Positions 34,086-43,046 of a DNA stretch of 64,000 nucleotides are shown in pieces; the first letter of the stretch is position 1, and each line of letters starts with the position of its first letter. The notes beneath the pieces were generated by a model, which was not told where the DNA came from, ran no database searches, and saw nothing but the letters and a program-made list of their open reading frames with translations. The DNA is from Chitinophagaceae bacterium (GTDB lineage: Bacteria > Bacteroidota > Bacteroidia > Chitinophagales > Chitinophagaceae). The DNA lies in assembly GCA_017307755.1 (NCBI GenBank), contig JAFKGQ010000004.1:248001-312000 (forward strand), in the 5' to 3' direction. The translations under genes were made by a program, and so were the position numbers.

Positions 34086-34909
34086 ATCGGTGATTTTTTA
34101 TTATTATATAGATCTGCCCCGGCTACGCTCAGGGGAGTAAAATAATGTTCTCTGCTGTTGCTGTTGGGCAACCATCCAAATGATGCATGCAAGGCAGCTA
34201 CTTTCCCAATGATGATCAGGGTAGGAGAGGCATAGCTGCTGCCGGCGGCGTTCTCCAGGTAAGTATGGATCGGGTAATGATGTACGTTCTGTTGCGGAGT
34301 GGTCGCCTGCTCGATGACTGCTATCCACTTATCGGCGGCTATTCCATGTTGTAACAGCTTCTCCACCAGTTGGTCCAGGTTGCCGGAGGACATATAGAAC
34401 ACGAGGGTGTCATCAGTCCTTGCCAGGTCCCGGAGGTAGGATTCATCCAGGAGGGTACTTTTATAGTGGGTCAGCATGCGGACAGCCGTGGAGTAGCCCC
34501 TGGCTGTCAGCGGTATGCCGGCATAGGCTGCGGCGCCCAGGGCGGCAGTTACGCCAGGAACGATCTCATAGTCGATCTGGTGTTCTGTAAGGGTCTTCAG
34601 CTCGTCCAGTACATTGGAAAAGATGGATACGTCCCCGCCTTTCAGCCTTACTACGAGCTTGCCCTGGCTTGCATATTGCAACAGCAAGTCATTGATGGCA
34701 GATTGGGGAGTGGAGGCCGTGTCACTGCATTGCTTGCCTACTGGCACAATGAGGACATCCTCCCGGGTGTATTCCTGCAAGGCCTCACGGCTGACCAGGC
34801 GATCGACGATGACTACATCAGCCTGCCGAAGCCAGCGGAGGGTCTTCAACGTGAGGAGTTCCGGATCTCCGGGTCCTGCGCCTGCCAATATGACTTTACC
34901 TTTTGTCAT
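34079..34909 (-). CDS. cobA: Uroporphyrinogen-III C-methyltransferase
   Basis: 276 residues; adds two methyl groups from SAM to uroporphyrinogen III to give precorrin-2. Motifs: VILAGAGPGDPELLTLKTLRWL, VVIDRLVS, LVVRLKGGDVSIF (the GGDP-like loop), IVPGVTAALGAAAYAGIPLTARGYS and PTLIIIGKVA. It is a stand-alone SUMT; the dehydrogenase/chelatase step is encoded in the fusion gene at 25876. It sits between cysN and cysJ in the operon, so its product feeds siroheme for CysI. Confidence 0.95.
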   Translation of the reverse strand: MTKGKVILAGAGPGDPELLTLKTLRWLRQADVVIVDRLVSREALQEYTREDVLIVPVGKQCSDTASTPQSAINDLLLQYASQGKLVVRLKGGDVSIFSNVLDELKTLTEHQIDYEIVPGVTAALGAAAYAGIPLTARGYSTAVRMLTHYKSTLLDESYLRDLARTDDTLVFYMSSGNLDQLVEKLLQHGIAADKWIAVIEQATTPQQNVHHYPIHTYLENAAGSSYASPTLIIIGKVAALHASFGWLPNSNSREHYFTPLSVAGADLYNNKKSPIC

Positions 34910-34916
34910 AGATTTC

Positions 34917-36158
34917 CTATTGTATCATGCACGCTCCTACGGTAACATAACTCGTTTCATCAATAAGGACCGCGCCTCCGCTGGCCCGCAGCTCTTTATA
35001 GCTGTCAAAGGGCAGGGGAGAGGCCGTACGGATGGTAGCTTTCACAATATCATTCAACCCGACTTGCCCGGGCTCTGTATTCTTTTCAAGCGTATTGACG
35101 TCCAGCTGGTATTCTATCTCCTTTACCACGGCGCGTATTACCCGGCTGCCCAATTGCAGGAGGTATTTGTTACCCCGGATCAGAGGCTTGGTATCCATCC
35201 AGCACAACAATACATCCAGCTCCTGGTCCACGCGTGGCTGATGTTCGCCTGTTACGATGAGATCTCCCCGGCTGATGTCGATGTCGTCTTCCAACTGTAT
35301 GACGGCGCTCAGGGGAGCAAATGCTTCTTCCACCTCCCGGCCGCCTGTTTCGATGCTCTTGATGCGGCTGGTAAACCCCGCGGGCAATATGGTGACGGTA
35401 TCGCCTTTCCGGTAGATACCGCTGAGGATTTTCCCTGCATATCCCCTGTAGTCATGCAACTCGTCTGTCTGGGGACGGATGACATATTGGACGGGCAGCC
35501 GGCCATGTGTTAGATTTACATCCTTCTCCACTTCCGTATTTTCCAGCAATTTCAGGAGGGTAGGGCCGTCATACCAGGGCAGTTTGTCCGACTTTTCCAC
35601 GATGTTGTCGCCCTTCAAAGCGCTGATAGGCAGGTAGACGACGTCACGAAGCCCAAGAGTCTTTGCAATCTCAGCATAGTCGATGGCGATATTATTATAA
35701 ATGTCTTCGGAATAATCCACCAGATCCATTTTATTAATGGCCACAACTACATGAGGGATATTTAGCAGGCTGGCGATGATGGAGTGGCGGCGGGTTTGCT
35801 CCACCACGCCGTGGCGGGCGTCCACCAATATGATGATCAGATTGGCATTGGAAGCGCCGGTGACCATGTTCCGCGTATACTGGATATGCCCGGGAGCATC
35901 GGCGATGATGAACTTCCGTTTAGGCGTGGAAAAATATTTATAGGCTACGTCGATGGTGATGCCTTGTTCCCGCTCGGCCCGGAGCCCATCCGTCAGCAAG
36001 GCCAGGTCGATCTCTCCATCCTCTTTGTTCCTGCTCTGTTTCTCCAGGGCTTCCAGCTGATCGGCCAGGATGCTTTTGCTGTCATACAATAGCCGGCCGA
36101 TGAGCGTACTCTTTCCATCGTCCACACTGCCTGCTGTTATGAATCTAAGTAAGTCCAT
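34917..36158 (-). CDS. cysN: Sulfate adenylyltransferase subunit 1 (GTPase)
   Basis: 413 residues from ATG at 36158, preceded by AGAGATACA with a plausible ribosome site. The EF-Tu-like GTPase motifs are seen: G1 ITAGSVDDGKSTLIGRLL, switch region AEREQGITIDVAY, G3 DAPGHIQYTRNM, G4 NKMD, then two beta-barrel domains. It couples GTP hydrolysis to APS formation by CysD. There is no C-terminal APS kinase (CysC) extension, which agrees with the APS-reductase type of CysH next door. Confidence 0.96.
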   Translation of the reverse strand: MDLLRFITAGSVDDGKSTLIGRLLYDSKSILADQLEALEKQSRNKEDGEIDLALLTDGLRAEREQGITIDVAYKYFSTPKRKFIIADAPGHIQYTRNMVTGASNANLIIILVDARHGVVEQTRRHSIIASLLNIPHVVVAINKMDLVDYSEDIYNNIAIDYAEIAKTLGLRDVVYLPISALKGDNIVEKSDKLPWYDGPTLLKLLENTEVEKDVNLTHGRLPVQYVIRPQTDELHDYRGYAGKILSGIYRKGDTVTILPAGFTSRIKSIETGGREVEEAFAPLSAVIQLEDDIDISRGDLIVTGEHQPRVDQELDVLLCWMDTKPLIRGNKYLLQLGSRVIRAVVKEIEYQLDVNTLEKNTEPGQVGLNDIVKATIRTASPLPFDSYKELRASGGAVLIDETSYVTVGACMIQ

Positions 36159-36168
36159 TGTATCTCTT

Positions 36169-37086
36169 TTAGAAGTAACCATTCTTTTTCCTGTCTTCCA
36201 TAGCTGCCTCGGAAACCTTATCATCGATGCGGGTTTCTCCGCGTTCGCTGGTACGGGTAGCCGTGATCTCGCGGATGATGTCGTCGATGCCTGTGGCTAT
36301 GGACTCTACCGCGGCCGTACAGGTCATGTCACCCACAGTGCGGTAGCGCACTTTTTTTGTTTCTACCTGGTCACTGGGGTCCAGCCGGATGAACGGCGAT
36401 ACGGCCACCCATTGTCCCTCATACCCGATGACTTCCCGCTCGTGTGAAAAATAAATGGAGGGAAGGTCTATCTTTTCGCGACGGATATAATTCCAGATAT
36501 CCAGCTCTGTCCAGTTGCTGATGGGGAATGCCCGTACATTCTCACCTTTCTTTATCTTACCATTGTAGATATTCCATAATTCGGGGCGTTGACGTTTGGG
36601 ATCCCATCCGCCAAATTCATCACGTACGGAGAATATCCTTTCCTTTGCTCTTGCCTTTTCTTCATCCCTTCTTGCTCCGCCGATGCAGGCGTCGAATCCA
36701 AACTCTTCGATGGTGTCGAGCAGTGTATAGGTTTGCAGCGCGTTACGGCTGGCGAATTTACCGGTGGGCTCCGTCAGGTGTCTTGTCTTGATAGTATCCT
36801 CCACCTTTCTGACGATGAGCCTTTCCCCGATGCGGGCGGCTAATTGGTCACGAAAGTCCAACGCCTCGGGGAAATTATGTCCGGTGTCGATATGCACCAG
36901 CGGAAAGGGAAACTTTCCCGGCCGGAAAGCTTTTAATGCGAGATAGACCAAGGTGATGGAGTCTTTACCACCGCTGAAAAGAAGGGCCGGACGCTCGAAT
37001 TGGCCCGCCACTTCCCGGAGGATGTGAATGGCTTCGGACTCTAACTGATCCAGGTAATCCAACTGATATTTTATCGATGTGCTCAT
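36169..37086 (-). CDS. cysD: Sulfate adenylyltransferase subunit 2
   Basis: 305 residues from ATG at 37086; the open frame continues upstream across the end of cysH, but MSTSIKYQLDYLDQLESEAI is the family start. The PP-loop ATP motif LLFSGGKDSITLVYLALKAF, the HIDTGHNFPEALDFRD segment and a C-terminal RTSERGETRIDD are diagnostic. It makes adenosine 5'-phosphosulfate (APS) from sulfate and ATP. Spacing is 10 bases to cysH and 10 to cysN. Confidence 0.97.
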   Translation of the reverse strand: MSTSIKYQLDYLDQLESEAIHILREVAGQFERPALLFSGGKDSITLVYLALKAFRPGKFPFPLVHIDTGHNFPEALDFRDQLAARIGERLIVRKVEDTIKTRHLTEPTGKFASRNALQTYTLLDTIEEFGFDACIGGARRDEEKARAKERIFSVRDEFGGWDPKRQRPELWNIYNGKIKKGENVRAFPISNWTELDIWNYIRREKIDLPSIYFSHEREVIGYEGQWVAVSPFIRLDPSDQVETKKVRYRTVGDMTCTAAVESIATGIDDIIREITATRTSERGETRIDDKVSEAAMEDRKKNGYF

Positions 37087-37096
37087 ATTCTGGTTT

Positions 37097-37837
37097 TTAC
37101 GATGCATGAAGGCCACATTCTTTTTTACTGCTGTCCTCCCACCACCACCTGCCTGCCCGGAAATCTTCTCCCGGCCGGATGGCACGGGTGCAAGGGGCGC
37201 ATCCTATGCTGACAAATCCCCTGTCATGTAAAACATTATAGGGTACGTCGTTCTTATCGATGTATTCTCTCACTTGCTGCGTCGTCCAATGCAACAGTGG
37301 ATTGAATTTGACGACCTGGTTACCCTCATCCCATTCGATCAGCGCATGATCCTTCCGTTCCGGCGAATGCTCAGCCCGCAGACCAGTGACCCATACAGCT
37401 TTCCCCTTCAGGGCACGCTTCAGCGGCTCTACTTTGCGGATACGGCAGCATTCCTTGCGGTTCTCCACGGACTCATAAAAGGAATTCGGCCCCTTTTCGT
37501 TGAGCAGGGCTTCCAACAGCGCCCGATCAGGATAATAAGCTTGTACGCGGACGTTATATTTATCGTTTGTACTACTCCACACCGAATAGGTTTCGGCAAA
37601 AAGACGCCCCGTATCCAGTGTGAACAAAGTGATGGGGATATCGCGCGAGGCTATGGCATGGGTGACCACCTGATCTTCGATGCTAAAACTGGTGGAGAAT
37701 ACCACCTGGCCCGGAAAGCGCTCAGCCAGCAGGCGTAGGGCATCTTCCAGGGCAAGCCCCTGTATAGGCTCTAATAACCCACTAATTTGGTGGGGTATTG
37801 TTGTGAGATGTTCTTTTAGCTGTATCGTGTTGTCCAT
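37097..37837 (-). CDS. cysH: Assimilatory APS reductase (CysH family)
   Basis: 246 residues; reduces a sulfonucleotide to sulfite using thioredoxin. Besides the catalytic tail KKECGLH (Cys241), it has the cysteine pairs Cys130-Cys131 (KECCRIRKVEPL) and Cys213/Cys216 (IGCAPCTR), which hold a [4Fe-4S] cluster. Those pairs mark APS-using enzymes rather than the PAPS type of E. coli. No APS kinase is encoded nearby, which fits direct APS reduction. It is the first gene of the cysHDN-cobA-cysJI operon and has a palindrome over its likely start of transcription. Confidence 0.94.
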   Translation of the reverse strand: MDNTIQLKEHLTTIPHQISGLLEPIQGLALEDALRLLAERFPGQVVFSTSFSIEDQVVTHAIASRDIPITLFTLDTGRLFAETYSVWSSTNDKYNVRVQAYYPDRALLEALLNEKGPNSFYESVENRKECCRIRKVEPLKRALKGKAVWVTGLRAEHSPERKDHALIEWDEGNQVVKFNPLLHWTTQQVREYIDKNDVPYNVLHDRGFVSIGCAPCTRAIRPGEDFRAGRWWWEDSSKKECGLHAS

Positions 37838-37971
37838 AAATCAGGTGGTTAATTTGGAACGGGAAAATGTCTGAGGGAATGGTGACAGGTATCAGCAGCA
37901 ACAACAACAGGAGTTGCAGGAGGAGAGGGACATATACTTTATGGAGGCTGCTGAATTCATACTTTTTACTA

Positions 37972-37998
37972 AGTCTACCATTATGATGGACAAAGATA
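37972..37998 (-). promoter_or_regulatory. cysH promoter -7 box with overlapping candidate operator
   Basis: On the minus strand TATCTTTG (plus 37991-37998) matches TAnnTTTG exactly. AGTCTAC-N7-ATGGACA (37972-37992) has the same 7-7-7 layout as the sites before the TonB receptor; its centre GTCTACCATTATGATGGAC pairs in 7 of 9 positions, one more as G-T. The palindrome would cover the start of transcription, as expected for a repressor site. A half-site ATAGACT occurs at 38055-38061. The leader to cysH is about 150 bases; nothing like a known SAM riboswitch was recognised in it. Confidence 0.55.
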
Positions 37999-38128
37999 TA
38001 GTGTAATTGTCAATTGGAGAAAAGAAATTCGTTCTTTGAAAAATATCTAAAAATATAGACTTTTTTTAAAGAAAATCTTTCTGATTATGAAATGGTTAGC
38101 TTTAACCACCTGAATATGATCGGAGCCT

Positions 38129-38986
38129 CTATGTGGCCGCTACCAGGAATTGCTCTGAATTCGAAGGGCTGAGGTCGTCTGTCCTGCCGGTGAAATAGCG
38201 ACCGGCAAGCTCGTTCCCCGATACGATCTTTACATCTTTAAAACCCGCCTCACGGGCCAGCGCCAGCATATCCCCGGGCGCAAAAAAACTGATAAAAGGC
38301 GTACCGGCCGACCGGGCCCCTTTTTCCGATGTCTGCATCATAGGACGTTCCTCTGCCGCCATAAGTTCCACCGGCAATAAGAATGTCATGGCAAGTTTTG
38401 AGCCCGGCGCGAATGCGGCTATCCGACGCAGGGTGGTCATAATGGCTTCTCTTGTAAGATACATGCTAACGCCCGTACAGGTCACGACGGCGGGCGAGTT
38501 TGTGTTGAAACCCGCATCCGTAAGCAGACGCCACCAGGATTCGCCCGCTTCAAAGTCGACCGGAACGAACCGCAATCCCTTTGGAATGCCAAAACCAAGT
38601 TCGATCAAACGCCGTTGTTTCCAGACCTGGGTATCGGGCTGGTCAATCTCAAATACCTGTAGTTTGTCGGCGACCTCCGGTCTGCGTTGAACAAAGGTGT
38701 CCAGACCGGCTCCCAGGATAACATACTGACTGACACCATGGCTTGCTTGTTCGGCGGCAAGGTCTTCGACAAAGCGTGCCCGGGCTACGATGGATGCACG
38801 TATGCGCTTTGTAGCCTGCACATCCATGTCGGGGCGCTGCCGCCATTCGTCCCCGGGAGCTACGAGCCGGAGCCCTATTTCATCGTTTAGTACGGGAGGG
38901 GGCGCATCGACCTGTACATGCAGGGCTCTCCATAAAGCTACCCGTACCGCAGTATGATCAGGTACGGCATTTGTTGTGTTTTGCAT
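38129..38986 (-). CDS. SAM-dependent methyltransferase of the TIGR00027/LCM-like family
   Basis: 285 residues. The leucine-carboxyl-methyltransferase-like fold is recognised from RARFVEDLAAEQASHGVSQYVILGAGLDTFVQRRPE (SAM-binding loop), VFEIDQPDTQVWKQRRL, FVPVDFEAGESW and VTCTGVSMYLTREAIMTTL. Members methylate small metabolites or are of unknown function. It is 75 bases downstream of the AraC-type gene on the same strand and is probably regulated by it. Confidence 0.85.
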   Translation of the reverse strand: MQNTTNAVPDHTAVRVALWRALHVQVDAPPPVLNDEIGLRLVAPGDEWRQRPDMDVQATKRIRASIVARARFVEDLAAEQASHGVSQYVILGAGLDTFVQRRPEVADKLQVFEIDQPDTQVWKQRRLIELGFGIPKGLRFVPVDFEAGESWWRLLTDAGFNTNSPAVVTCTGVSMYLTREAIMTTLRRIAAFAPGSKLAMTFLLPVELMAAEERPMMQTSEKGARSAGTPFISFFAPGDMLALAREAGFKDVKIVSGNELAGRYFTGRTDDLSPSNSEQFLVAAT

Positions 38987-39061
38987 AAAGATTTATCATT
39001 TACCTGTTAAGGCAAAATTATTCAGAATGGCCCTGATGGAATTGTATAAAGCCGACGCAGG

Positions 39062-39847
39062 CTATAGTTCCCATTCAGGGAAGTTGGGCATTTTCTCTTT
39101 TGCTTTTTGGAGGAAGTGTTTAGGGGTGGCTCCGGCAAATATTTTAAATTCCCGGATAAAGTGCGACTGGTCAAAATAATTACACTCAAACGCAATTTCC
39201 GTCAACGAGGAAAAGTTCGCCCGGCGCATGATCTGGAGCGCGGTCTGAAACCGGCAGATCCGCGCATATAATATCGGAGAGATCCCAATATGCTGTTTGA
39301 ACAGACGTTCCAACGAACGTTCAGATATTTGCAGATCGGTTTGCACCTGTTTAAGCTGTCTCCCGTCCCGAAGCTGAGAAGAGGCCCATTCCACTTTTTC
39401 ATTTTCCTTTTCCCGGCGAGCCGCCTGTCTTGATAAAAAAGCCTCCAGCACATCAACTTTTTTTTCTATAGACCTTTTATCCAGGACCTCATCGGTGATG
39501 GAAGTATTGGTAAGGTGATCCAGGTCGATGTGCTGGTCTGTCAGTTCGTTTGCATCCATCCCAAAAACTGATCTGAGGCCTGACGGCTGAAAGCTGACGC
39601 CAACGCTTCTAAAGCTTCCCCGCAGACTGAGCTCGGCATGACTGGTGGCCTGTCCAAATAAGAACAGCTGCGGCAATGTCTGACCATATCTGTCAAATAC
39701 GGTAGGGTCTTCCTGAAAGATCAATCCGGGCGTCCCGTCCGGGATCGTTATGAACTTCTTTTCGGTGAGGTCATCGTCTTCCAATATCCAAAAGAAACGG
39801 ACATATTTTTTCAAAAGGTCTTTTGGATATATTAGTCTATAATTCAT
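39062..39847 (-). CDS. AraC-family regulator with DUF6597-type sensor domain
   Basis: 261 residues. The N-terminal half (MNYRLIYPKDLLKKYVRFFWILEDD, IPDGTPGLIFQED, LFLFGQATSHAELSLRGSFRSVGVSFQPSGL) matches the DUF6597 domain found before AraC HTH regions. The C-terminal half is the double HTH (VQTDLQISERSLERLFKQHIGISPILYARICRFQTAL and LTEIAFECNYFDQSHFIREFKIFAGATPKHFL). It likely controls the methyltransferase gene behind it. It is divergent from the protease that opens the cyanophycin-type locus, so regulation there cannot be excluded. Confidence 0.9.
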   Translation of the reverse strand: MNYRLIYPKDLLKKYVRFFWILEDDDLTEKKFITIPDGTPGLIFQEDPTVFDRYGQTLPQLFLFGQATSHAELSLRGSFRSVGVSFQPSGLRSVFGMDANELTDQHIDLDHLTNTSITDEVLDKRSIEKKVDVLEAFLSRQAARREKENEKVEWASSQLRDGRQLKQVQTDLQISERSLERLFKQHIGISPILYARICRFQTALQIMRRANFSSLTEIAFECNYFDQSHFIREFKIFAGATPKHFLQKAKEKMPNFPEWEL

Positions 39848-39927
39848 TTTATGGCAAAGAAGTTTAATTAATTTTTAAGCGCCAAAAGGGGAACCAAAAG
39901 AAAATACGCATAATTTTATCCGCCACC

Positions 39928-42900
39928 ATGCAAAAACTGCTTTTTTTTCTGCTGTTCGCTGTCCACATCCTGCCCCTCTCTGCCCGGGATAGCCCGCGCT
40001 GGCTGCGATATTGCGCGATCTCCCCGGATGGCGCTACTATCGCGTTCTCTTACAAAGGTAAAATATATACCGTACCCGCAGGCGGAGGCGCAGCCAAATT
40101 GCTAACAAAGGATCCATCCTTTTATTTCATGCCTGTCTGGAGCCATGACAGCCGACGGATCGCTTTTGCCGGCAGCCGTTATGGCAATTTCGACATCTTT
40201 ATCATCGCCGCCGCCGGGGGCGAACCCCAAAGGCTGACGACCCATTCCACCGACGAATATCCTTATGATTTTACGGGAGATGATAGCTCCGTGCTGTTTG
40301 GCGCAGTCCGTTTGGATGCGCCTGCGAACCGGCAATATCCCTCGGATGCTTTGCAGGAACTATACAAGGTGCCTTCCCGGGGCGGAAGGGTAGAACAAGT
40401 GCTGACCACGCCGGCAGAGGACGCGCACGTCAGTCCTTCTGGCAGGCTGATGGTTTACCACGACAGAAAAGGAAGAGAAAATCCCTGGCGGAAACACCAG
40501 GTATCTTCCATCGCGAGGGACATTTGGTTATACGATCCTGTCACCGGCGTCCATACAAAGATCACCTCCTTTAACGGCGAAGACAGGGACCCTGTTTTTG
40601 CAACGGATACATCCATCTATTATCTCAGTGAGGCCAGCGGAAGCAGCAATGTTTACCAACTGGGATTGCGCGGCCCGTCTCTGCCCGGACAGGTGACTTT
40701 TTTCTCCAAAGATCCGGTGCGCTTTCTTTCCATCAGCCGGGACGGGACCATATGTTTTGGTTATGACGGAGAGATCTGGTGCAAACGACGGAACGGTCAT
40801 CCTTTTAAAGTACGGGTGATCATACGGGATCAGCCGGATGAAAAGACGGAGGCAACTGTCCCCATCGGCGATGTGGAAGAGATGGCTGTCGCTCCCGATG
40901 GAAAGAGAATAGCGTTTATTTTTCATGGAGAGGTGTTTGTCTGCGGTACGGAGGGCCGGAGTGTGCGGCAGATCACCCGGACGCCGGGTGTGGAGGCCGG
41001 ATTATCATTCTCGTCCGACGGCCGTCGCTTGTTGTACGCGGGGGAGCGTGACGGGCGCTGGAAGATCTACCAGGCGGAGATAGATACGGCAGGCGCGGTA
41101 AGGGAGTCGATACTGATAGGGAATGAGCACGAGAGTTATCAGCCCCGGTTCTCCCCTGATGGGAAGGAGATCGCTTATATCGAAGACCGCACCACGTTGA
41201 AAATATATGATATTACTTCGGGCGCAGATCGTACCATTCTTAAGGACAAATTGTACAGCAGGCGGGATAACGACCAGTATTTTAAATGGAGTCCGGATGG
41301 GAAATGGCTGCTGCTCGGGTTCAGCGAACCCGGCGCCGGCAACGATGAGATCGGTATTGTCCCCACCGATGGAAAAGGACGTTTGATCAATCTGACCAAC
41401 AGCGGATTTAATGACAGTCAGCCGGAATGGGCGATGGGTGGTAAGGCGATCGTATGGCTGAGCGACAAGAATGGATTGAGGAGCTATGCAGGCAGCGGTA
41501 CGCGGCAAAAGGATGTGTATGTGCTGTGCCTGACCCCCGAGGTCTGGAATTGTCTTCGGGGCGTGGATAGTACGATAAAAGGTGTAAAGGTACGGATCGA
41601 TGGTCAGTGGGAAGCCTGGCGGGCCAGACTAAGCAGCCAGTCCACGCTGCTGGCGGGTGCGCAGCTCAACGCTGATGGCCGCCTGTTATATTACCTGGCC
41701 AGATCCGGAAAAGGTTATGACCTTTGGCAAACGGACCTGCGCTCGCATGCGTCCCGGATGCTGGCGCCACTCACCGCGGGGGATGCATTTATGGCGGAAG
41801 GAGGCAGGGGGAAAGAGATCTTTATTTGCGCCGACGGGCATATCGTCGCTGTTGATCCTGCCACCGCGCAATGCCGGACTGTTTATACAGATGGTAAAAT
41901 GACCCTCCATCCGGCTGCCGAAAGACAGAACATGTTTGAACACGTCTGGCGCCGGGTATACGAAACGTTTTATGCTGCGGGTTTGCATGGCGTAGATTGG
42001 ACAGGCTATAAGACGAGGTACGAAAAATACCTCCCGGATATCGATAACAATTACGATTTTTCGGAGATGCTCAATGAGCTATTGGGTGAACTGAACGTAA
42101 GCCATACAGGCATGACCTATCGCCCTCCCGGGAAGGGTAAGGATGTGACGGCGTCTCTGGGAGCCTTTTATGATCAGTCGTACCGGGGTACGGGTTTGCG
42201 GATCGCGGAGGTGGTGCAGGATGGACCGCTGGACGATCCGCTATTAGGTATCACCCCTGGTGTGATCATCGAAACTATCGATGGCGAACCCATATTACCT
42301 GACAGGGATTTTGCCGGGTACCTGAACCACAAAGCAGGAAAAAATACCGAACTCACCATTCGCGGCGGCGATAATCTAAAAAAGATCGTGATCCGGCCTA
42401 TTACCCCGGAGGAGGAAAGCGAGCTTCTGTACCAGCGATGGGTGAACCGCAATCGTGCGGAGACGGATAGTCTCAGCCATGGACAGTTAGGATATGTGCA
42501 TTTGCCCCGGATGAATGATGCTGCTTACCGGAATGTATACGAAGAGGTACTGGGCAGATACGCCGGACGAAAAGGTATCGTGGTGGACACGCGATTCAAC
42601 AGGGGCGGAGACCTGGCACCGGAGCTGACCATGTTCCTCGGCGGCACCCGGATCAGGGACAACGTTGCAGGCCCCCTGCTGGTGAGCAGTGAACCTTCGT
42701 TCCGCTGGACACAACCCTCCATCGTGCTGGCAGGAGAGGCCAATTATAGTGACGGCAGCTGTTTTGTTTACGACTACGGGTATCTGCATATGGGGAAAAT
42801 AGTAGGCATGCCCATTCCGGGCAGCTGCACCTTCCAGACGGGGCAGTCCTTACAGGACAATACGCTCCAATGGAGCTGTCCTACGTTGGGGGTAAAGGAC

Positions 42901-43035
42901 CTGCGGGGCAATTATCTTGAAGGCCGCCAGACAGAGCCGGATATACGGGTGATGAATGAATTCGACAAGGTGGCCGCCGGACACGACCAGCAATTGGAGA
43001 CTGCCATACAGGTATTGCTAAAGGACTTACGGTAA
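39928..43035 (+). CDS. Tricorn-like S41 protease with beta-propeller repeats
   Basis: 1035 residues. Signal peptide (ending near LPLSA), many PD40/WD40-like beta-propeller repeats (for example CAISPDGATIAFSYKG, PVWSHDSRRIAFAG, FSPDGKEIAYIED, WSPDGKWLLLGF) to about residue 640, a tricorn C1 domain, a PDZ domain (about 750-830) and the S41 core. Tricorn catalytic residues align: Ser725-His726 in ELNVSHTGM, Ser941-Asp942 in NYSDGS and Glu1003 in GRQTEPDI. It should cut peptides in the periplasm. The sigma-factor gene begins 11 bases after its stop, so it belongs to the SusCD/cyanophycinase operon. Confidence 0.88.
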   Translation: MQKLLFFLLFAVHILPLSARDSPRWLRYCAISPDGATIAFSYKGKIYTVPAGGGAAKLLTKDPSFYFMPVWSHDSRRIAFAGSRYGNFDIFIIAAAGGEPQRLTTHSTDEYPYDFTGDDSSVLFGAVRLDAPANRQYPSDALQELYKVPSRGGRVEQVLTTPAEDAHVSPSGRLMVYHDRKGRENPWRKHQVSSIARDIWLYDPVTGVHTKITSFNGEDRDPVFATDTSIYYLSEASGSSNVYQLGLRGPSLPGQVTFFSKDPVRFLSISRDGTICFGYDGEIWCKRRNGHPFKVRVIIRDQPDEKTEATVPIGDVEEMAVAPDGKRIAFIFHGEVFVCGTEGRSVRQITRTPGVEAGLSFSSDGRRLLYAGERDGRWKIYQAEIDTAGAVRESILIGNEHESYQPRFSPDGKEIAYIEDRTTLKIYDITSGADRTILKDKLYSRRDNDQYFKWSPDGKWLLLGFSEPGAGNDEIGIVPTDGKGRLINLTNSGFNDSQPEWAMGGKAIVWLSDKNGLRSYAGSGTRQKDVYVLCLTPEVWNCLRGVDSTIKGVKVRIDGQWEAWRARLSSQSTLLAGAQLNADGRLLYYLARSGKGYDLWQTDLRSHASRMLAPLTAGDAFMAEGGRGKEIFICADGHIVAVDPATAQCRTVYTDGKMTLHPAAERQNMFEHVWRRVYETFYAAGLHGVDWTGYKTRYEKYLPDIDNNYDFSEMLNELLGELNVSHTGMTYRPPGKGKDVTASLGAFYDQSYRGTGLRIAEVVQDGPLDDPLLGITPGVIIETIDGEPILPDRDFAGYLNHKAGKNTELTIRGGDNLKKIVIRPITPEEESELLYQRWVNRNRAETDSLSHGQLGYVHLPRMNDAAYRNVYEEVLGRYAGRKGIVVDTRFNRGGDLAPELTMFLGGTRIRDNVAGPLLVSSEPSFRWTQPSIVLAGEANYSDGSCFVYDYGYLHMGKIVGMPIPGSCTFQTGQSLQDNTLQWSCPTLGVKDLRGNYLEGRQTEPDIRVMNEFDKVAAGHDQQLETAIQVLLKDLR

Positions 43036-43046
43036 ACCGATGCGCT

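Noticed and set aside
38008..38013. TTGACA on the minus strand as a -35 box for cysH
   Set aside because: Only nine bases from the -7 box, and Bacteroidota promoters do not use a TTGACA -35.
37838..38128. SAM riboswitch in the cysH leader
   Set aside because: No recognisable multi-stem aptamer layout; the only clear signals are a -7 box, a palindrome and a half-site.
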